A stretch of 64,000 bases of DNA from Streptantibioticus parmotrematis. Its GTDB lineage: Bacteria; Actinomycetota; Actinomycetes; Streptomycetales; Streptomycetaceae. Shown here in pieces: positions 46,006 through 54,389 of the stretch. How positions within the stretch are numbered: the stretch's first letter is position 1; every line of letters starts with the position of its first letter. Below the pieces are notes generated by a model. That model ran no database searches and was not told the origin of the DNA. It saw nothing but the letters and a program-made list of their open reading frames with translations. A program made the translations under genes and the position numbers. Location: assembly GCF_019890615.1 (NCBI RefSeq), contig NZ_JAINVZ010000011.1, forward strand, positions 1-64,000. The letters run 5' to 3'.

Positions 46006-47507
46006 ACCGTCGCCTCCCCAGGGTGCGTTCGGGCGAACTGTTCACGAGCGAGGGCGGCCAGTGCGGCACGGATGCCGGGCAGTGGGACGTCACCGAACTG
46101 GATGCCGACGGAGAAGTTGAACTCATCGCGGTCGCGCAGGGATTCGTCGGCACCGTGGTCGGTCAGGTCCACGTCGCCGTAGGCGAGCAGCGTGTCGGGG
46201 GCGTGGCCTGCGGCGATGAGCTGCTGCCATATCGGGGTGCCGGGGTAGGGGCGGAACTCGAAGACAGAGGCCCTGAAGGCGCCCGGCAGGGTGTCGGAGA
46301 GCTTCCACAGGGTGTGGATGTGGCGCACGGTGGCCTTGAGGTCGTCAGGTCGCTCACCTGGGTAGCCGAGGATGAAGTACCCCTTGACGTTGATCCCGCG
46401 TTCGAGGAGGCGGCGGGTGACGGTCTCGGTCATGTCGGCGGTGATGCGCTTGTCCATCGCGACGAGGACGCGGTCACTGCCGGATTCGATGCCGAGAGCG
46501 ACTTCCCGTAAGCCGTTGCGGGCCAGGGTGTCGAGCAAGGCGTCGTCGGCGCGGTACAGGACGTTGATCCGACCGGTGGCGTCCCAGGCGTAGTGGTCGC
46601 CGATGCTGTGGGCGGTGAAGGCTTCCATGGCCGGGCGGATGATTCGGGCGGCGCCGAGGAAGAGGTCGTCGACGAAGCGGAAGGCGGTTGTTCCGAACTC
46701 GTCGTGCACGCTGTCGAGTTCGTCGATGATGTTCGCGGGCTCCCGGGTGCGGATCGTGATGTCGGGGTTGGCGGATACGGCGGCGCCGCAGAATCCGCAG
46801 TCGTACGGGCATCCGCGCGACCCGACGATGTTCGCCTCGGTACGGCCGTCGTCGGCGAGGTACGGGTCTTGCGGCAGGTATACGCGGTCGACGAACGGAA
46901 GCTCGTTGACGTTGGGTGCCAGCCACTTCGCGGTGTCCTTGCCTCGCGCGATACCGGCACCGTTCGTGCCGAGCAGGCGGTCGCGCCACATCACGCCGGG
47001 AAGCTCTTTGCGGCGCTCGGCGTCGTCGAGGAGGGCGGTGACGCGAGTCTCGCCCTCGCCGAGGACCAACGCGGTCAGGTTGGCCATGCGGGGATCTTCG
47101 AGGACGCGCTGCGGCATCGCCTTGGCGTGGTGACCGCCGACCATCAGGGAGATGCCGGGGTCGAGGCCGACCGCGATTCGGGCCGACAACTCGTACGTGG
47201 ATGCCAGGAGGTTCATGCCGACCCACCGGGGCCTGGCGGCGTTCACGGCGGCGACGGTCTGGTCGATGCCGAGGCCGTGCGCTTCGGCATCGAGCACGCC
47301 GACGTTGAATCCTGCGTGAGCCGCGTACGTGGCGATGTATCCGAGGCCCAGAACCGGGAGGGTGTAGTCGTTCACGCGTGGGCGCAGGGAGTAGTCGCGC
47401 AGCGGGGCGTTGACGAACAGGGCGTCGAGGGCGCGGTTGCGGTCGACGCCGGAGATCAGATCAAGTGCGGTCGGCTGGTGCTCCGTTGTGCTCGGCTGTA
47501 CGGGCAT
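46002..47507 (-). CDS. Cobalamin-dependent-type radical SAM protein
   Basis: 501 residues. The N-terminal part (about 25-160) has the B12-binding Rossmann layout (ALDALFVNAPL, VLGLGYIATYAAHAGFNVGVLDAEAHG, RPRWVGMNLLAST); the cobalamin-ligand His motif DxHxxG is not exact. The radical SAM cluster motif is C233-PYD-C237-GF-C240, in GSRGCPYDCGFCGAA. The TIM-barrel continues with LREVALGIESGSDRVL, GYFILGYPGE and FEFRPYPGTPIWQQL. Family members make methylations or rearrangements on small molecules or nucleotides. It overlaps the glycosylase gene by 47 bases and the kinase gene by four. ATG at 47507; the upstream frame to 47729 is Pro-rich and rejected. Confidence 0.85.
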   Translation of the reverse strand: MPVQPSTTEHQPTALDLISGVDRNRALDALFVNAPLRDYSLRPRVNDYTLPVLGLGYIATYAAHAGFNVGVLDAEAHGLGIDQTVAAVNAARPRWVGMNLLASTYELSARIAVGLDPGISLMVGGHHAKAMPQRVLEDPRMANLTALVLGEGETRVTALLDDAERRKELPGVMWRDRLLGTNGAGIARGKDTAKWLAPNVNELPFVDRVYLPQDPYLADDGRTEANIVGSRGCPYDCGFCGAAVSANPDITIRTREPANIIDELDSVHDEFGTTAFRFVDDLFLGAARIIRPAMEAFTAHSIGDHYAWDATGRINVLYRADDALLDTLARNGLREVALGIESGSDRVLVAMDKRITADMTETVTRRLLERGINVKGYFILGYPGERPDDLKATVRHIHTLWKLSDTLPGAFRASVFEFRPYPGTPIWQQLIAAGHAPDTLLAYGDVDLTDHGADESLRDRDEFNFSVGIQFGDVPLPGIRAALAALAREQFARTHPGEATV

Positions 47508-48285
47508 GTGTCCCCCAGGCGAGAGTGAACAGAGTGAGGGCGTGCAGGTGGTACCGGTCGGGCGCGTAGCGCTGCCAGGTGACGGCGAACTGGCGCTCGG
47601 CGTCGGGCAGAGCGGCGGCGGGTGCCGCTCGGTGTGCCCAGGTGCGTACGGCCAGGTCGCCGTGCGGGTAGACGGAGAAGTCGCCGGTGAAATCGGCGGT
47701 GGCGGCCGACGCCGTCCAGGGGCCCACACGCGGGATGTCGTCCAGCGCCTTCACGAGGTCGTCCGGGTCGAGCGACCGCCACTCGTCGGCGTGCTGCTCG
47801 TAAGCCGCAGCGGCGGCTTGCAGAGCAGTGCGGTGGAACGCCGCACCGACCTCGCGGAAGGCGTCGTCGGACAGACCGAGCACCGTCTTCGGGGACGGAG
47901 CGAGGGCGACCGGGCCGAGTGCGGTGTCGCGGGTGCCGTAGGCGGCGCACCAGCGTTGGTACAGGGCGCGGGCCTGCGCGGCCCGTACGACCTGCCGCAG
48001 GACGGCCGTGGTGATCGCGTCCCACAGGTCCGGATTCGGCAGCCGCACGACGCGCTTCAGGCCGCTGAGGGCAGTCCGTAGCGCGGCGGGGGCGCTCGCA
48101 GGCAGTTGGTCGGCCGGCGTCCGGTCCACTCGAGGTTCGGGTCCGGACCCTTCGAGTGCATGCAGCTCAAGATCGGCTCCGGACCAACGAGCTTGCCAGA
48201 CAGCACCGTTGGCCAGAACCGCGCGTGTGGTGGTGCCGTCGTCGTGCGTGGTCCATGCCGGGTGATCGATGATCAGCGTTGCCAT
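47461..48285 (-). CDS. HhH-GPD superfamily DNA glycosylase-like protein
   Basis: 274 residues. The C-terminal half carries the helix-hairpin-helix LDDIPRVGPWTASAATAD (182-198, with the conserved GPWTA) and an Asp in VYPHGDLAVRTWAHRA (D210), the position of the catalytic acid in this superfamily. RLPNPDLWDAITTAVLRQVVR (about 81-101) is the expected helical core before it. The N-terminal ~65 residues form a beta-rich extension. It may remove damaged or modified bases, or be a DNA-binding relative; in this cluster, excision of a cluster-made modified base is an attractive idea. Its 3' end overlaps the radical SAM gene by 47 bases in a different frame. Confidence 0.8.
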   Translation of the reverse strand: MATLIIDHPAWTTHDDGTTTRAVLANGAVWQARWSGADLELHALEGSGPEPRVDRTPADQLPASAPAALRTALSGLKRVVRLPNPDLWDAITTAVLRQVVRAAQARALYQRWCAAYGTRDTALGPVALAPSPKTVLGLSDDAFREVGAAFHRTALQAAAAAYEQHADEWRSLDPDDLVKALDDIPRVGPWTASAATADFTGDFSVYPHGDLAVRTWAHRAAPAAALPDAERQFAVTWQRYAPDRYHLHALTLFTLAWGTHARTAEHNGAPADRT

Positions 48286-48617
48286 GGTTGCCCCTGTTCG
48301 TCCGTCGGGTGATGGCCCAGGATCGTACGGTCACGACGGCGGTTCGTGAGCAGTACGCGCTGATCGAGCTGGTAGAGGCAGGTGCGGCACGCGTACATGT
48401 CGGCATGCATTCCGCTGGACCGGACGGGGCCGATCCATGTCACCCCGATCCGGGCTCGGCCACACCAGAGCCAGCACTCACCGAGCCCCCAATCATGGCG
48501 GTTCCAGACGGCTTGCGCATCTGGCTGACCGGTAACGGGATCCACATCCCGGCGAGTCGGACGGAACACGACCTCCGCATCGGGCAGCCGTCTCAGTCGT
48601 AATTCGGGCATCATCAT
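48273..48617 (-). CDS. Small Cys-rich hypothetical protein of the cluster
   Basis: 114 residues. There are two Cys pairs: GECWLWCGR (with aromatic residues between) and YACRTCLYQL, spaced about 25 residues apart, a pattern that could bind zinc. The start MMMPELRLRRLPDAEVVF overlaps the upstream RsbW-like gene stop as ATGA (first ATG at 48617 used), and its 3' end overlaps the glycosylase start by 13 bases. I do not recognise a family. The tight packing shows it belongs to this operon. Confidence 0.66.
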   Translation of the reverse strand: MMMPELRLRRLPDAEVVFRPTRRDVDPVTGQPDAQAVWNRHDWGLGECWLWCGRARIGVTWIGPVRSSGMHADMYACRTCLYQLDQRVLLTNRRRDRTILGHHPTDEQGQPWQR

Positions 48618-49018
48618 GAGAGCGCCCGTGTGGTGGGAAGCTTGAATTCAGCCCAGACGACTTTGCCGAGACCATCGCGGGGCATGATGCCCCAGCCATC
48701 GGAAAGAGCGTCAACGAGGAAGAGACCCCGCCCGGACAGATCCTCGTCCGAAGGCGACTTCAGGCAGAGCCGGCCGTTGTCCGCGTCGTGCACTTCGACA
48801 CATAACAGCGTCTCGTTGAAGATCACTCGTACGAAGAAGAGGTGCCCGGCAGGGGTACCGTGCTCTACCGCGTTGGTGGCCAGCTCGGACACGCAGAGCA
48901 CGATGTCGTCGATCCGATGACGGGCCTGCTCGATGGGAAGCGCGGCCTGGACGAAAGCGCGCGCTTTGCCGACCGAGGCGGGCGTACGTTTGAACTGGCG
49001 TTCACTCTGGCCGTCCAC
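48614..49018 (-). CDS. RsbW-like anti-sigma/serine-kinase-type ATPase
   Basis: 134 residues of GHKL fold. The N-box is CVSELATNAVEHGTPAGH (asparagine and helix), the G1 box HDADNG with the surrounding VEVHDADNGRL, and the G2 box SGRGLFLVDALSDGWGI. These small Streptomyces ATPases often act in partner-switching signalling or as regulators of stress sigma factors. GTG at 49018 behind AGGGGAGGG is chosen; ATG at 49033 is possible. It is the first gene of the leftward cluster, so it may help control it. Another family member occurs at 53706. Confidence 0.8.
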   Translation of the reverse strand: MDGQSERQFKRTPASVGKARAFVQAALPIEQARHRIDDIVLCVSELATNAVEHGTPAGHLFFVRVIFNETLLCVEVHDADNGRLCLKSPSDEDLSGRGLFLVDALSDGWGIMPRDGLGKVVWAEFKLPTTRALS

Positions 49019-49338
49019 GCGCCCTCCCCTCATCCCCGCCGGAGCGGCGCTGCCGAACCACGGGGCGCTGGGCGCACATGTCAGCTTCGAGGCTCGGCGG
49101 CCTGGCTTCGGGCCCGGATCCACCGCGTAGAACCTCAGCAACGGCTCTCCTTAAGTTCGTTGGCAGAAGTGCCGCGTCGAGCGGCGTGGTCTGCCGGTGA
49201 AGTTCACAGAACCGCTTCTCAGCAGTCGGAACCAGAGCAGAATTGGGGCAAGGACGGGGCACTAATGGGGCACACCAGGTCGCGACCTGGAAGGCCGGTG
49301 TTCCATGGAGGCTACGGACGACCGGGGAGAGCTGACCC
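49019..49338. other. Divergent control region with a 16-bp palindrome
   Basis: 320 bases between the leftward cluster and the rightward XRE gene. CCAGGTCGCGACCTGG (49275-49290) is a perfect palindrome 48 bases before the XRE start, and GGGGCAC occurs twice just upstream (49256-49262 and 49267-49273). It is the likely shared promoter/operator zone; no gene lies here. Confidence 0.6.
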
Positions 49339-50505
49339 ATGGCGGTGAAGAGGCACGCACTTGTGCGACACCGCCGTGCCCTGGGGTTCACGCAGGAATC
49401 CCTTGCTGAGGCTCTCGGCGTTGAGCGCTCCACGGTTCGGCGCTGGGAGTCGGGCGAGTCGAGCCCTCTCCCGTTCCTGCGGCCCCGCTTGGCCCGACTC
49501 CTTCGAGTGGGTTCCGAGGAATTGGAAGAGTTGCTGAGGGCGACGCCCGAGACTCCGTCCGGCCAGACAGAGCGCGTCAGCCATGCGCTGCGGCACCCTT
49601 CCCAGGCCGACCTGGTCGTGGCCGCTGAGCTGCGTTCCGAGATGGACAACCTGACGGATCGCTACGACGCCGTCCCCTCGGCCACGCTCCTCGCAGACGC
49701 GGGACAGCAACTCAACCAGGTAGCTCTCCTGGCCGATGAAGCTCCGGCCGGCCGAGTGCAGCGCGAGCTGCGTGCCCTTCAAGCCGATGCGGCAACGCTC
49801 ATGGGGCAGTTGGTGTGGGACGCGTCTCATCGTCGCGACCACGAGACCGCGCGCGCCTACTACGCGCAGAGTCTGGAAGTAGCACGCCACCTGCGCGATC
49901 CCGCAACCGAAGGACACGCGCTGCTGCGTACTTGCTACGTCGCCTTGTACGGAGCGAACGACCACCGGCAGGGCCTCGAACTCGCTCTCCAAGCCGCGCT
50001 GACCACCCGAGGGACGAGTCACGCCCTGACGGGTCTCGCTCTGCTGCACGCAGCCGAGGCGCATGCCTTCCTTGGCGAACACAGCGAGTGCGAGCGCGCC
50101 CTGCTCGGTGCCGAGAAGCACCTCGAGCGGTCTGATGGAGCCGACGCGGCTCACGAGCTGTTCACCCCGACGCATTTTGGGCGCCTGGCCGGCTCCTGCT
50201 ACTTGTCTCTCGGCGACTACGGCAAGGCGCAGCGATTCTTGGAAGAGACCGCGTCACGGATGCAGGGCCGCCGCAAGTCACTCGCGATCGTCCTGGGTAA
50301 CCTCGCCCTGACCGCGATCCGCCAAGGCGACCTCGATGCCGCCCTCGCCGTGTTCAACGAAGCCGTTGACGAACTCCGAGGAACCCGCGGAGGTGGTGGG
50401 ATGAACGTCGTCTTCCGCGCCGCTCGGGAACTGCGTCCCTGGCGAGGTGAGAACGCGGTGCAGGAGGCCCAAGATCGCCTGCTGGCGTTGATGGAGGCCG
50501 CATGA
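49339..50505 (+). CDS. XRE-family regulator with TPR domain
   Basis: 388 residues. Residues 5-60 are an HTH_XRE domain (RHRRALGFTQESLAEALGVERSTVRRWESGESSP). From about residue 95 there are tandem helix pairs of the TPR type (LMGQLVWDASHRRDHETARAYYAQSLEVARHL; AEAHAFLGEHSECERALLGAEKHL; SLGDYGKAQRFLEETASRM). Such XRE-TPR proteins in Streptomyces sense peptide or small ligand and control nearby genes. It diverges from the radical SAM cluster and sits 48 bases after the perfect palindrome. Its stop overlaps the start of the 5-FTHF cyclo-ligase-like gene (ATGA). Confidence 0.85.
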   Translation: MAVKRHALVRHRRALGFTQESLAEALGVERSTVRRWESGESSPLPFLRPRLARLLRVGSEELEELLRATPETPSGQTERVSHALRHPSQADLVVAAELRSEMDNLTDRYDAVPSATLLADAGQQLNQVALLADEAPAGRVQRELRALQADAATLMGQLVWDASHRRDHETARAYYAQSLEVARHLRDPATEGHALLRTCYVALYGANDHRQGLELALQAALTTRGTSHALTGLALLHAAEAHAFLGEHSECERALLGAEKHLERSDGADAAHELFTPTHFGRLAGSCYLSLGDYGKAQRFLEETASRMQGRRKSLAIVLGNLALTAIRQGDLDAALAVFNEAVDELRGTRGGGGMNVVFRAARELRPWRGENAVQEAQDRLLALMEAA

Positions 50506-51242
50506 GGGGGGATCGGATGCTCAGGGACGTGGACCGTGAGAAGCAGCAAGTTCGTGAGCGGGTATGGGACGCCCTGGATGCTGCCGACGCCGTTCATGAC
50601 GTCACCGCGCACGGCCGCATCCCGAACTTCAGGGGCGCGGAGGCCGCCGCCGCCAGACTCGGTGAACTGTCCGCCTGGAGGGGCGCCCAGGTCATCAAGG
50701 CGGTGCCGGACAAGGCTCAGCTTCCCGTGCGCGCGCTCGCACTGTCCGAGGGCAAGACGGTGTTCATGGCCGTACCCAAGCTCGCCGACCCGCATCCCTT
50801 CTACCTGCTCGACCCTTCGGTTCTCACCGTCCCTCCGGCCGAAGCCGCCTCCAGCCGAGTGGCCGCCGACATCGCCCCGAAGGTGGGCGTGGACGCACTC
50901 CGGCCGGTGGACATGGTGGTGCTCGGCAGCGTCGCGGTGAACCGGGCCGGGGTGCGCATCGGTAAGGGGGCCGGGTACTCCGATCTGGAGTTCGCGTTCC
51001 TCACTGAGGCCGGGCTCATCGGAGAGGACACTGTCGTCGTCACTACCGTGGACGAGCTACAGGTCGTTGACGAGGAACTCCCGGCGACGGAGCACGACGT
51101 CGGCGTCGACGTGGTCGTGACGCCAAAGGAGGTCATCAACTGCTCATCGCCACATCGGCCGTCCGGACTGATATGGGAACACCTGGACGCACAGAAGATC
51201 GCCTCCATCCCCCTGCTCGCGTCACGCACCTCGAGGAGCTGA
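50502..51242 (+). CDS. 5-formyltetrahydrofolate cyclo-ligase-like protein
   Basis: 246 residues. The family features are present: IPNFRGAEAAAARLGEL near residue 40, VIKAVPDKAQLPVRALALSEGK, DMVVLGSVAVNRAGVRIGKGAGYSD (folate/ATP-binding segment) and DVVVTPKEVI. In the known pathway the enzyme turns 5-formyl-THF back to 5,10-methenyl-THF with ATP; longer actinobacterial members like this one (MTHFSD-like) may have another role. The coupled start with the XRE regulator suggests both are part of the same unit as the nucleotide cluster. The last ~20 residues after VINCS- are atypical. Confidence 0.8.
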   Translation: MRGDRMLRDVDREKQQVRERVWDALDAADAVHDVTAHGRIPNFRGAEAAAARLGELSAWRGAQVIKAVPDKAQLPVRALALSEGKTVFMAVPKLADPHPFYLLDPSVLTVPPAEAASSRVAADIAPKVGVDALRPVDMVVLGSVAVNRAGVRIGKGAGYSDLEFAFLTEAGLIGEDTVVVTTVDELQVVDEELPATEHDVGVDVVVTPKEVINCSSPHRPSGLIWEHLDAQKIASIPLLASRTSRS

Positions 51243-51822
51243 GGCGATGGTTGACTCAGCCGGTCGAGGGGGCTGATGGGCTGGTCTCAAGGGGATTCCA
51301 CCAAGACCAGGGCAAGCAGAGCTGTTCGATGTCCACGAGATACAAGGCCGAGAACCGTATGACGGTCATGGTCGAGCTGCGATGTCGAGTTCAGTGCGCG
51401 TCCTCGCGGTTTCAAGTCCTCGCCCGCTTAATCGTTGAACGGACTGTCGGTCCTTGTCACTACGGCCGCCACCGACGCGGCGTGGTCCGACTCCGAATTC
51501 GCTCTGCGTCGGGCTGATAGCTCTCCAGACCCCCTTGCAGCCCATCGCTCCGACCCACAGACCTCTGCGGGGCCGGTCTCGCCACTGACCATCCCACCAA
51601 CAGCTTATCCAGGTGTCTGGAGTGACCACGTTGGTGGATCAGGTTGTTACGCATCCGGGTGGCGTCTAAGATGCGAATAGGCACGGAGCTCGGGACAGGA
51701 CCTGAGCCACCGCCAGTCACTTCAAAGGCATGGAGCGTCGGAAGACACCCTCGCCACCGCCTCCTCCATACACCCTCCATGGCCATCCAGCCGTCATAGG
51801 CCGTTGGCCGAAAGGTGCTCCT
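51243..51822. other. Intergenic region with no supported gene
   Basis: 580 bases, noticeably lower in GC than neighbours. The frames here are short and lack codon bias. The region includes the promoter of the gene at 51823 and GAAAGG before its GTG start. No repeats or RNA structure stand out. Confidence 0.5.
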
Positions 51823-52824
51823 GTGACCATTTACTCTCAGCACGCGAACCGCGGGAAGACCCAGATCCTGGCGACTTACCAGGGGCCGGAGGGGGTTGTC
51901 TCCGCGACTGTGACGAGCGTCGGTGACTCCGCCCTCGCGAAGCCGATCACCGACGCGTTCAACCGGGTCTCCGCCCTCGCCACTGTCCCTCTGAGCGTCT
52001 ACGACCGGCGCAACGGCAGCGTGGAGGACTATCCGACTAAGCACCTTGTCGCGCTGACCGATCGGGGTTCTCGTGCCGAACTCCTCAGTGGCACCCACAG
52101 TTTGTGGTACGAGTACGTCTGTCTTGAACTCCACCAGGCGCTGGCCAACTTGGACGACGCTTTGCTCGCGGTGCCCGAGCCGGTTCGAATCGCGGTGAAC
52201 GCGGAATTGGAAGCGGAGGCAAGAGGGCTGTTCGAAGCAGTCGCCGAAGACCCAGAGGGAGGCTTCCTCCCTGACACGGAGAGCCAGCGTCTGTGGGACG
52301 TCGACCATCCGTTTGTGGTGCACGACGGTGGCACGGGCGTGTTGAGCGATAGGGCTCGCAGGCAATTGGACAGCCTCGAAAAGGGGGTCACCTCGAAGGA
52401 ACGCGTGAAGGCAGTCGCAGACATGCGAGTACTGGCCACCGCCTTCTCTCGCTGCTCCGGGGTGAGAGGACACGTGGATCACACCTACCCTGAGATCTTC
52501 GCTGAGCCATTCGACGCTGATCGCTACTATCTGTCAGTTCACGCGCCGCAGCCGGGAGACAGCAGCGCCGACACCTGGGAGATCGAGATCGGCCGCTGGG
52601 AGCCCGATGATCCCAGCGAGGAAGACGCTGACGACTACAGCTCCGCGACAGGGAGCAGCATGATTCGCTGCGAGCAACCCACGGCCCCAGACGCTGATGA
52701 GCTCGCAGATCTGTTGAACCGGCTCGATCAGGAGCCGCAGCAACTCACCGAGTGGGCCAAGACGAGTGTCGGTGCTCCACTCGCCGGAACCAGGTTCGTC
52801 GTCACCAAGGCGTACGACGACTGA
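51823..52824 (+). CDS. Hypothetical protein, charged, no recognised family
   Basis: 333 residues from GTG at 51823 (GAAAGG upstream; a longer frame to 51730 is unlikely because it is Pro-rich and lacks a ribosome-binding site). The protein is soluble and rich in acidic residues: an N-terminal strand region (TIYSQHANRGKTQILATYQGPEG), a helical middle (NAELEAEARGLFEAVAEDPEGGFLPD), and an acidic C-terminal segment (DDPSEEDADDYSS). No signal peptide, membrane helix, or catalytic motif that I recognise. Base composition and lack of neighbours on the same strand fit horizontally acquired DNA. Confidence 0.68.
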   Translation: MTIYSQHANRGKTQILATYQGPEGVVSATVTSVGDSALAKPITDAFNRVSALATVPLSVYDRRNGSVEDYPTKHLVALTDRGSRAELLSGTHSLWYEYVCLELHQALANLDDALLAVPEPVRIAVNAELEAEARGLFEAVAEDPEGGFLPDTESQRLWDVDHPFVVHDGGTGVLSDRARRQLDSLEKGVTSKERVKAVADMRVLATAFSRCSGVRGHVDHTYPEIFAEPFDADRYYLSVHAPQPGDSSADTWEIEIGRWEPDDPSEEDADDYSSATGSSMIRCEQPTAPDADELADLLNRLDQEPQQLTEWAKTSVGAPLAGTRFVVTKAYDD

Positions 52825-53147
52825 GCCCGCCAAGGGCTCCCGCAGCCTTCCGCTCGCCGGCCATGGACGTTCCCAGCGCCCGTGGGGGCTATGAGCGGTC
52901 GGCTGCCGCGTCTCCCTGTTGTTCCGGTGCCGCTCGTGGCGGCGGGCGCGGGCGTCGGGAGGCGGACAGCCACGTTGGTGCCCGGAAAGGCCGCAAGGAC
53001 AAGCGTCGGACCCATCCGCCCCGCCCTCGGCTCCGAATGGCCGACGGAGCGAAGGTGGTCCCGCCGGTTCCAGGGGGATGTGGCGCTCCTCTGTCACCAC
53101 CCAGCTCCCGTGAGACCGTTGTGACCCTACGACGACGGAGGACGGCC
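52825..53147. other. Intergenic region with no supported gene
   Basis: 323 bases between the unknown gene and the peroxiredoxin. Frames here are Arg/Pro-rich shadows without start signals. GACGGAGGAC precedes the peroxiredoxin ATG. Confidence 0.5.
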
Positions 53148-53633
53148 ATGCCCGGCGCAGCGCAGATCGGCAGTCAGCTTCCCGACATCACCCTCGCCGG
53201 TGGGGTCTGGGACGGAACGACGTTCATACGGCGCGACTACACCCTTTCGCGGACCGCGGGGCGGCCCACCGTGCTCGCCTTCTACCCCGGGGACGACACC
53301 AGTGTCTGCACCAAGCAGATGTGTGCCTACTCCTCGGGGCTGGAGCAGTTCGCCGAACTCGACGCGACGGTCTGGGGCGTCAGCCCTCAAGACGTCGACA
53401 GCCACGAGGCGTTCGCCCGCAAGTACGGGCTGCGCATCCCTCTGCTGGCAGATCCCGACCGCCAGGCCGCCCGTGCGTTCGGCGTCGCCGCGCCGGGCAT
53501 CGGCCTGCGCCGCGCCGTCTTCCTCGCCGGCCCCGACGGTCGCCTGCGGTGGAAGCACGTGGCGCTTCTCGGGGCCACCTTCCAGTCCGTCGACACCCTC
53601 ATTCGGGAGTTGGGGAAACTCGCCACCACCTGA
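53148..53633 (+). CDS. Peroxiredoxin (BCP/AhpC-TSA type)
   Basis: 161 residues. The peroxidatic Cys motif is FYPGDDTSVCTKQMC, with C54 and a second Cys at 59, five residues apart, the spacing of atypical 2-Cys bacterioferritin-comigratory proteins. RKYGLRIPLLADPDRQAARAFGV and FLAGPDGRLRWKHVAL follow the thioredoxin fold. It reduces hydroperoxides with electrons from thioredoxin or a similar donor. ATG at 53148 with GGAGGAC upstream. It stands alone. Confidence 0.92.
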   Translation: MPGAAQIGSQLPDITLAGGVWDGTTFIRRDYTLSRTAGRPTVLAFYPGDDTSVCTKQMCAYSSGLEQFAELDATVWGVSPQDVDSHEAFARKYGLRIPLLADPDRQAARAFGVAAPGIGLRRAVFLAGPDGRLRWKHVALLGATFQSVDTLIRELGKLATT

Positions 53634-53705
53634 CGCCGGGACGCGGGTCCTTCGTCCCGCCGCCCCGCGCCGCGGCCGTGGTCATCCGCATTGCCACGGC
53701 GGGAA

Positions 53706-54158
53706 TCAGGATGCGACGAAGCGGTCCGCCCACACCGTGCAGCCCTTCCCACGCGCGCTGTTCCTGACACCCCAGCGGTCCGCGATCCCGGCGACCAGCG
53801 GCAACCCGCGGCCGTGTTCGACGTCCCGGTCCGCCCCTCCCCCATCCGGCTCCGCCGCGTCCCGCGTTCGCGGTCCCATGCCGAAGTCGTGCACTTCCAC
53901 GTGCACACACGCGGGACCGCGGGTGCCGACCGTGAACTCCATCCGCAGGGTCACCGATCCCACGCCGTGCACCCGGGCGTTGGTCACCAGCTCACTGACG
54001 ATGAGGGCCACGTCGCCGACGAGGCGTTCCAGGCGCCAGACGCGGAGCCGTTCCGCGACGACACGCCGCGCCGCGGCCGGTGCCCGGTCCGACGCGGGCA
54101 ACCGACGGACGACGCCGCGGCCGAGCCTCGGCCCGGGCCGCGGGGAGACGACCGCCAT
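53706..54158 (-). CDS. RsbW-like ATPase (GHKL fold)
   Basis: 150 residues. The N-box is VALIVSELVTNARVHGVGS, the G1 region VHVEVHDFGMGP and the G2 box EHGRGLPLVAGIADRWGV. Compared with classical kinases the G1 motif reads D-F-G-M. These proteins are abundant in Streptomyces and act in partner-switch regulation. A GAGGAGGTGAGAGCC run precedes the ATG at 54158. It is convergent with the peroxiredoxin gene (72 bases between the ends) and its targets are not known. Confidence 0.8.
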   Translation of the reverse strand: MAVVSPRPGPRLGRGVVRRLPASDRAPAAARRVVAERLRVWRLERLVGDVALIVSELVTNARVHGVGSVTLRMEFTVGTRGPACVHVEVHDFGMGPRTRDAAEPDGGGADRDVEHGRGLPLVAGIADRWGVRNSARGKGCTVWADRFVAS

Positions 54159-54327
54159 GGCTCTCACCTCCTCACACGTCTCCCATGGGATTCGGCGCCA
54201 CGGCGCACGTGGGTGGGTGACGGCACCGACAGCCCCGCCCCGGTGAACGTGGCGTCACCTCCGCGGCCGTTGGCCGCGTCGGAACGGCATTGCCGCCGCA
54301 CCCGAGGGCGTCCCGCAGCGCCACATC

Positions 54328-54364
54328 GCTGGGCGGGCCGCTCCTGCCGAGCGGCCCGCCCAGC
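54328..54364 (-). terminator. Strong terminator downstream of the WxxGxW gene
   Basis: A perfect 15-bp stem (54328-54342 with 54350-54364, GCTGGGCGGGCCGCT/AGCGGCCCGCCCAGC) with a 7-base loop, 25 bases beyond the stop codon. Confidence 0.78.
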
Positions 54365-54389
54365 GGCTTCGCCGGTTACGGCTCAGGAC

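Noticed and set aside
46002-47507. Radical SAM gene as a viperin-type antiviral enzyme
   Set aside because: The CPYDCGFC motif resembles the viperin CNYKCGFC and a nucleotide kinase is adjacent, as for prokaryotic viperins. But the protein is longer (501 residues) and has an N-terminal cobalamin-type Rossmann segment, so a B12-type radical SAM enzyme is more likely.
44772-52824. An integrative element inserted at tRNA-Gly
   Set aside because: The region right of the tRNA looks accessory, but I see no integrase, excisionase, replication gene or repeat of the tRNA 3' end on the far side.
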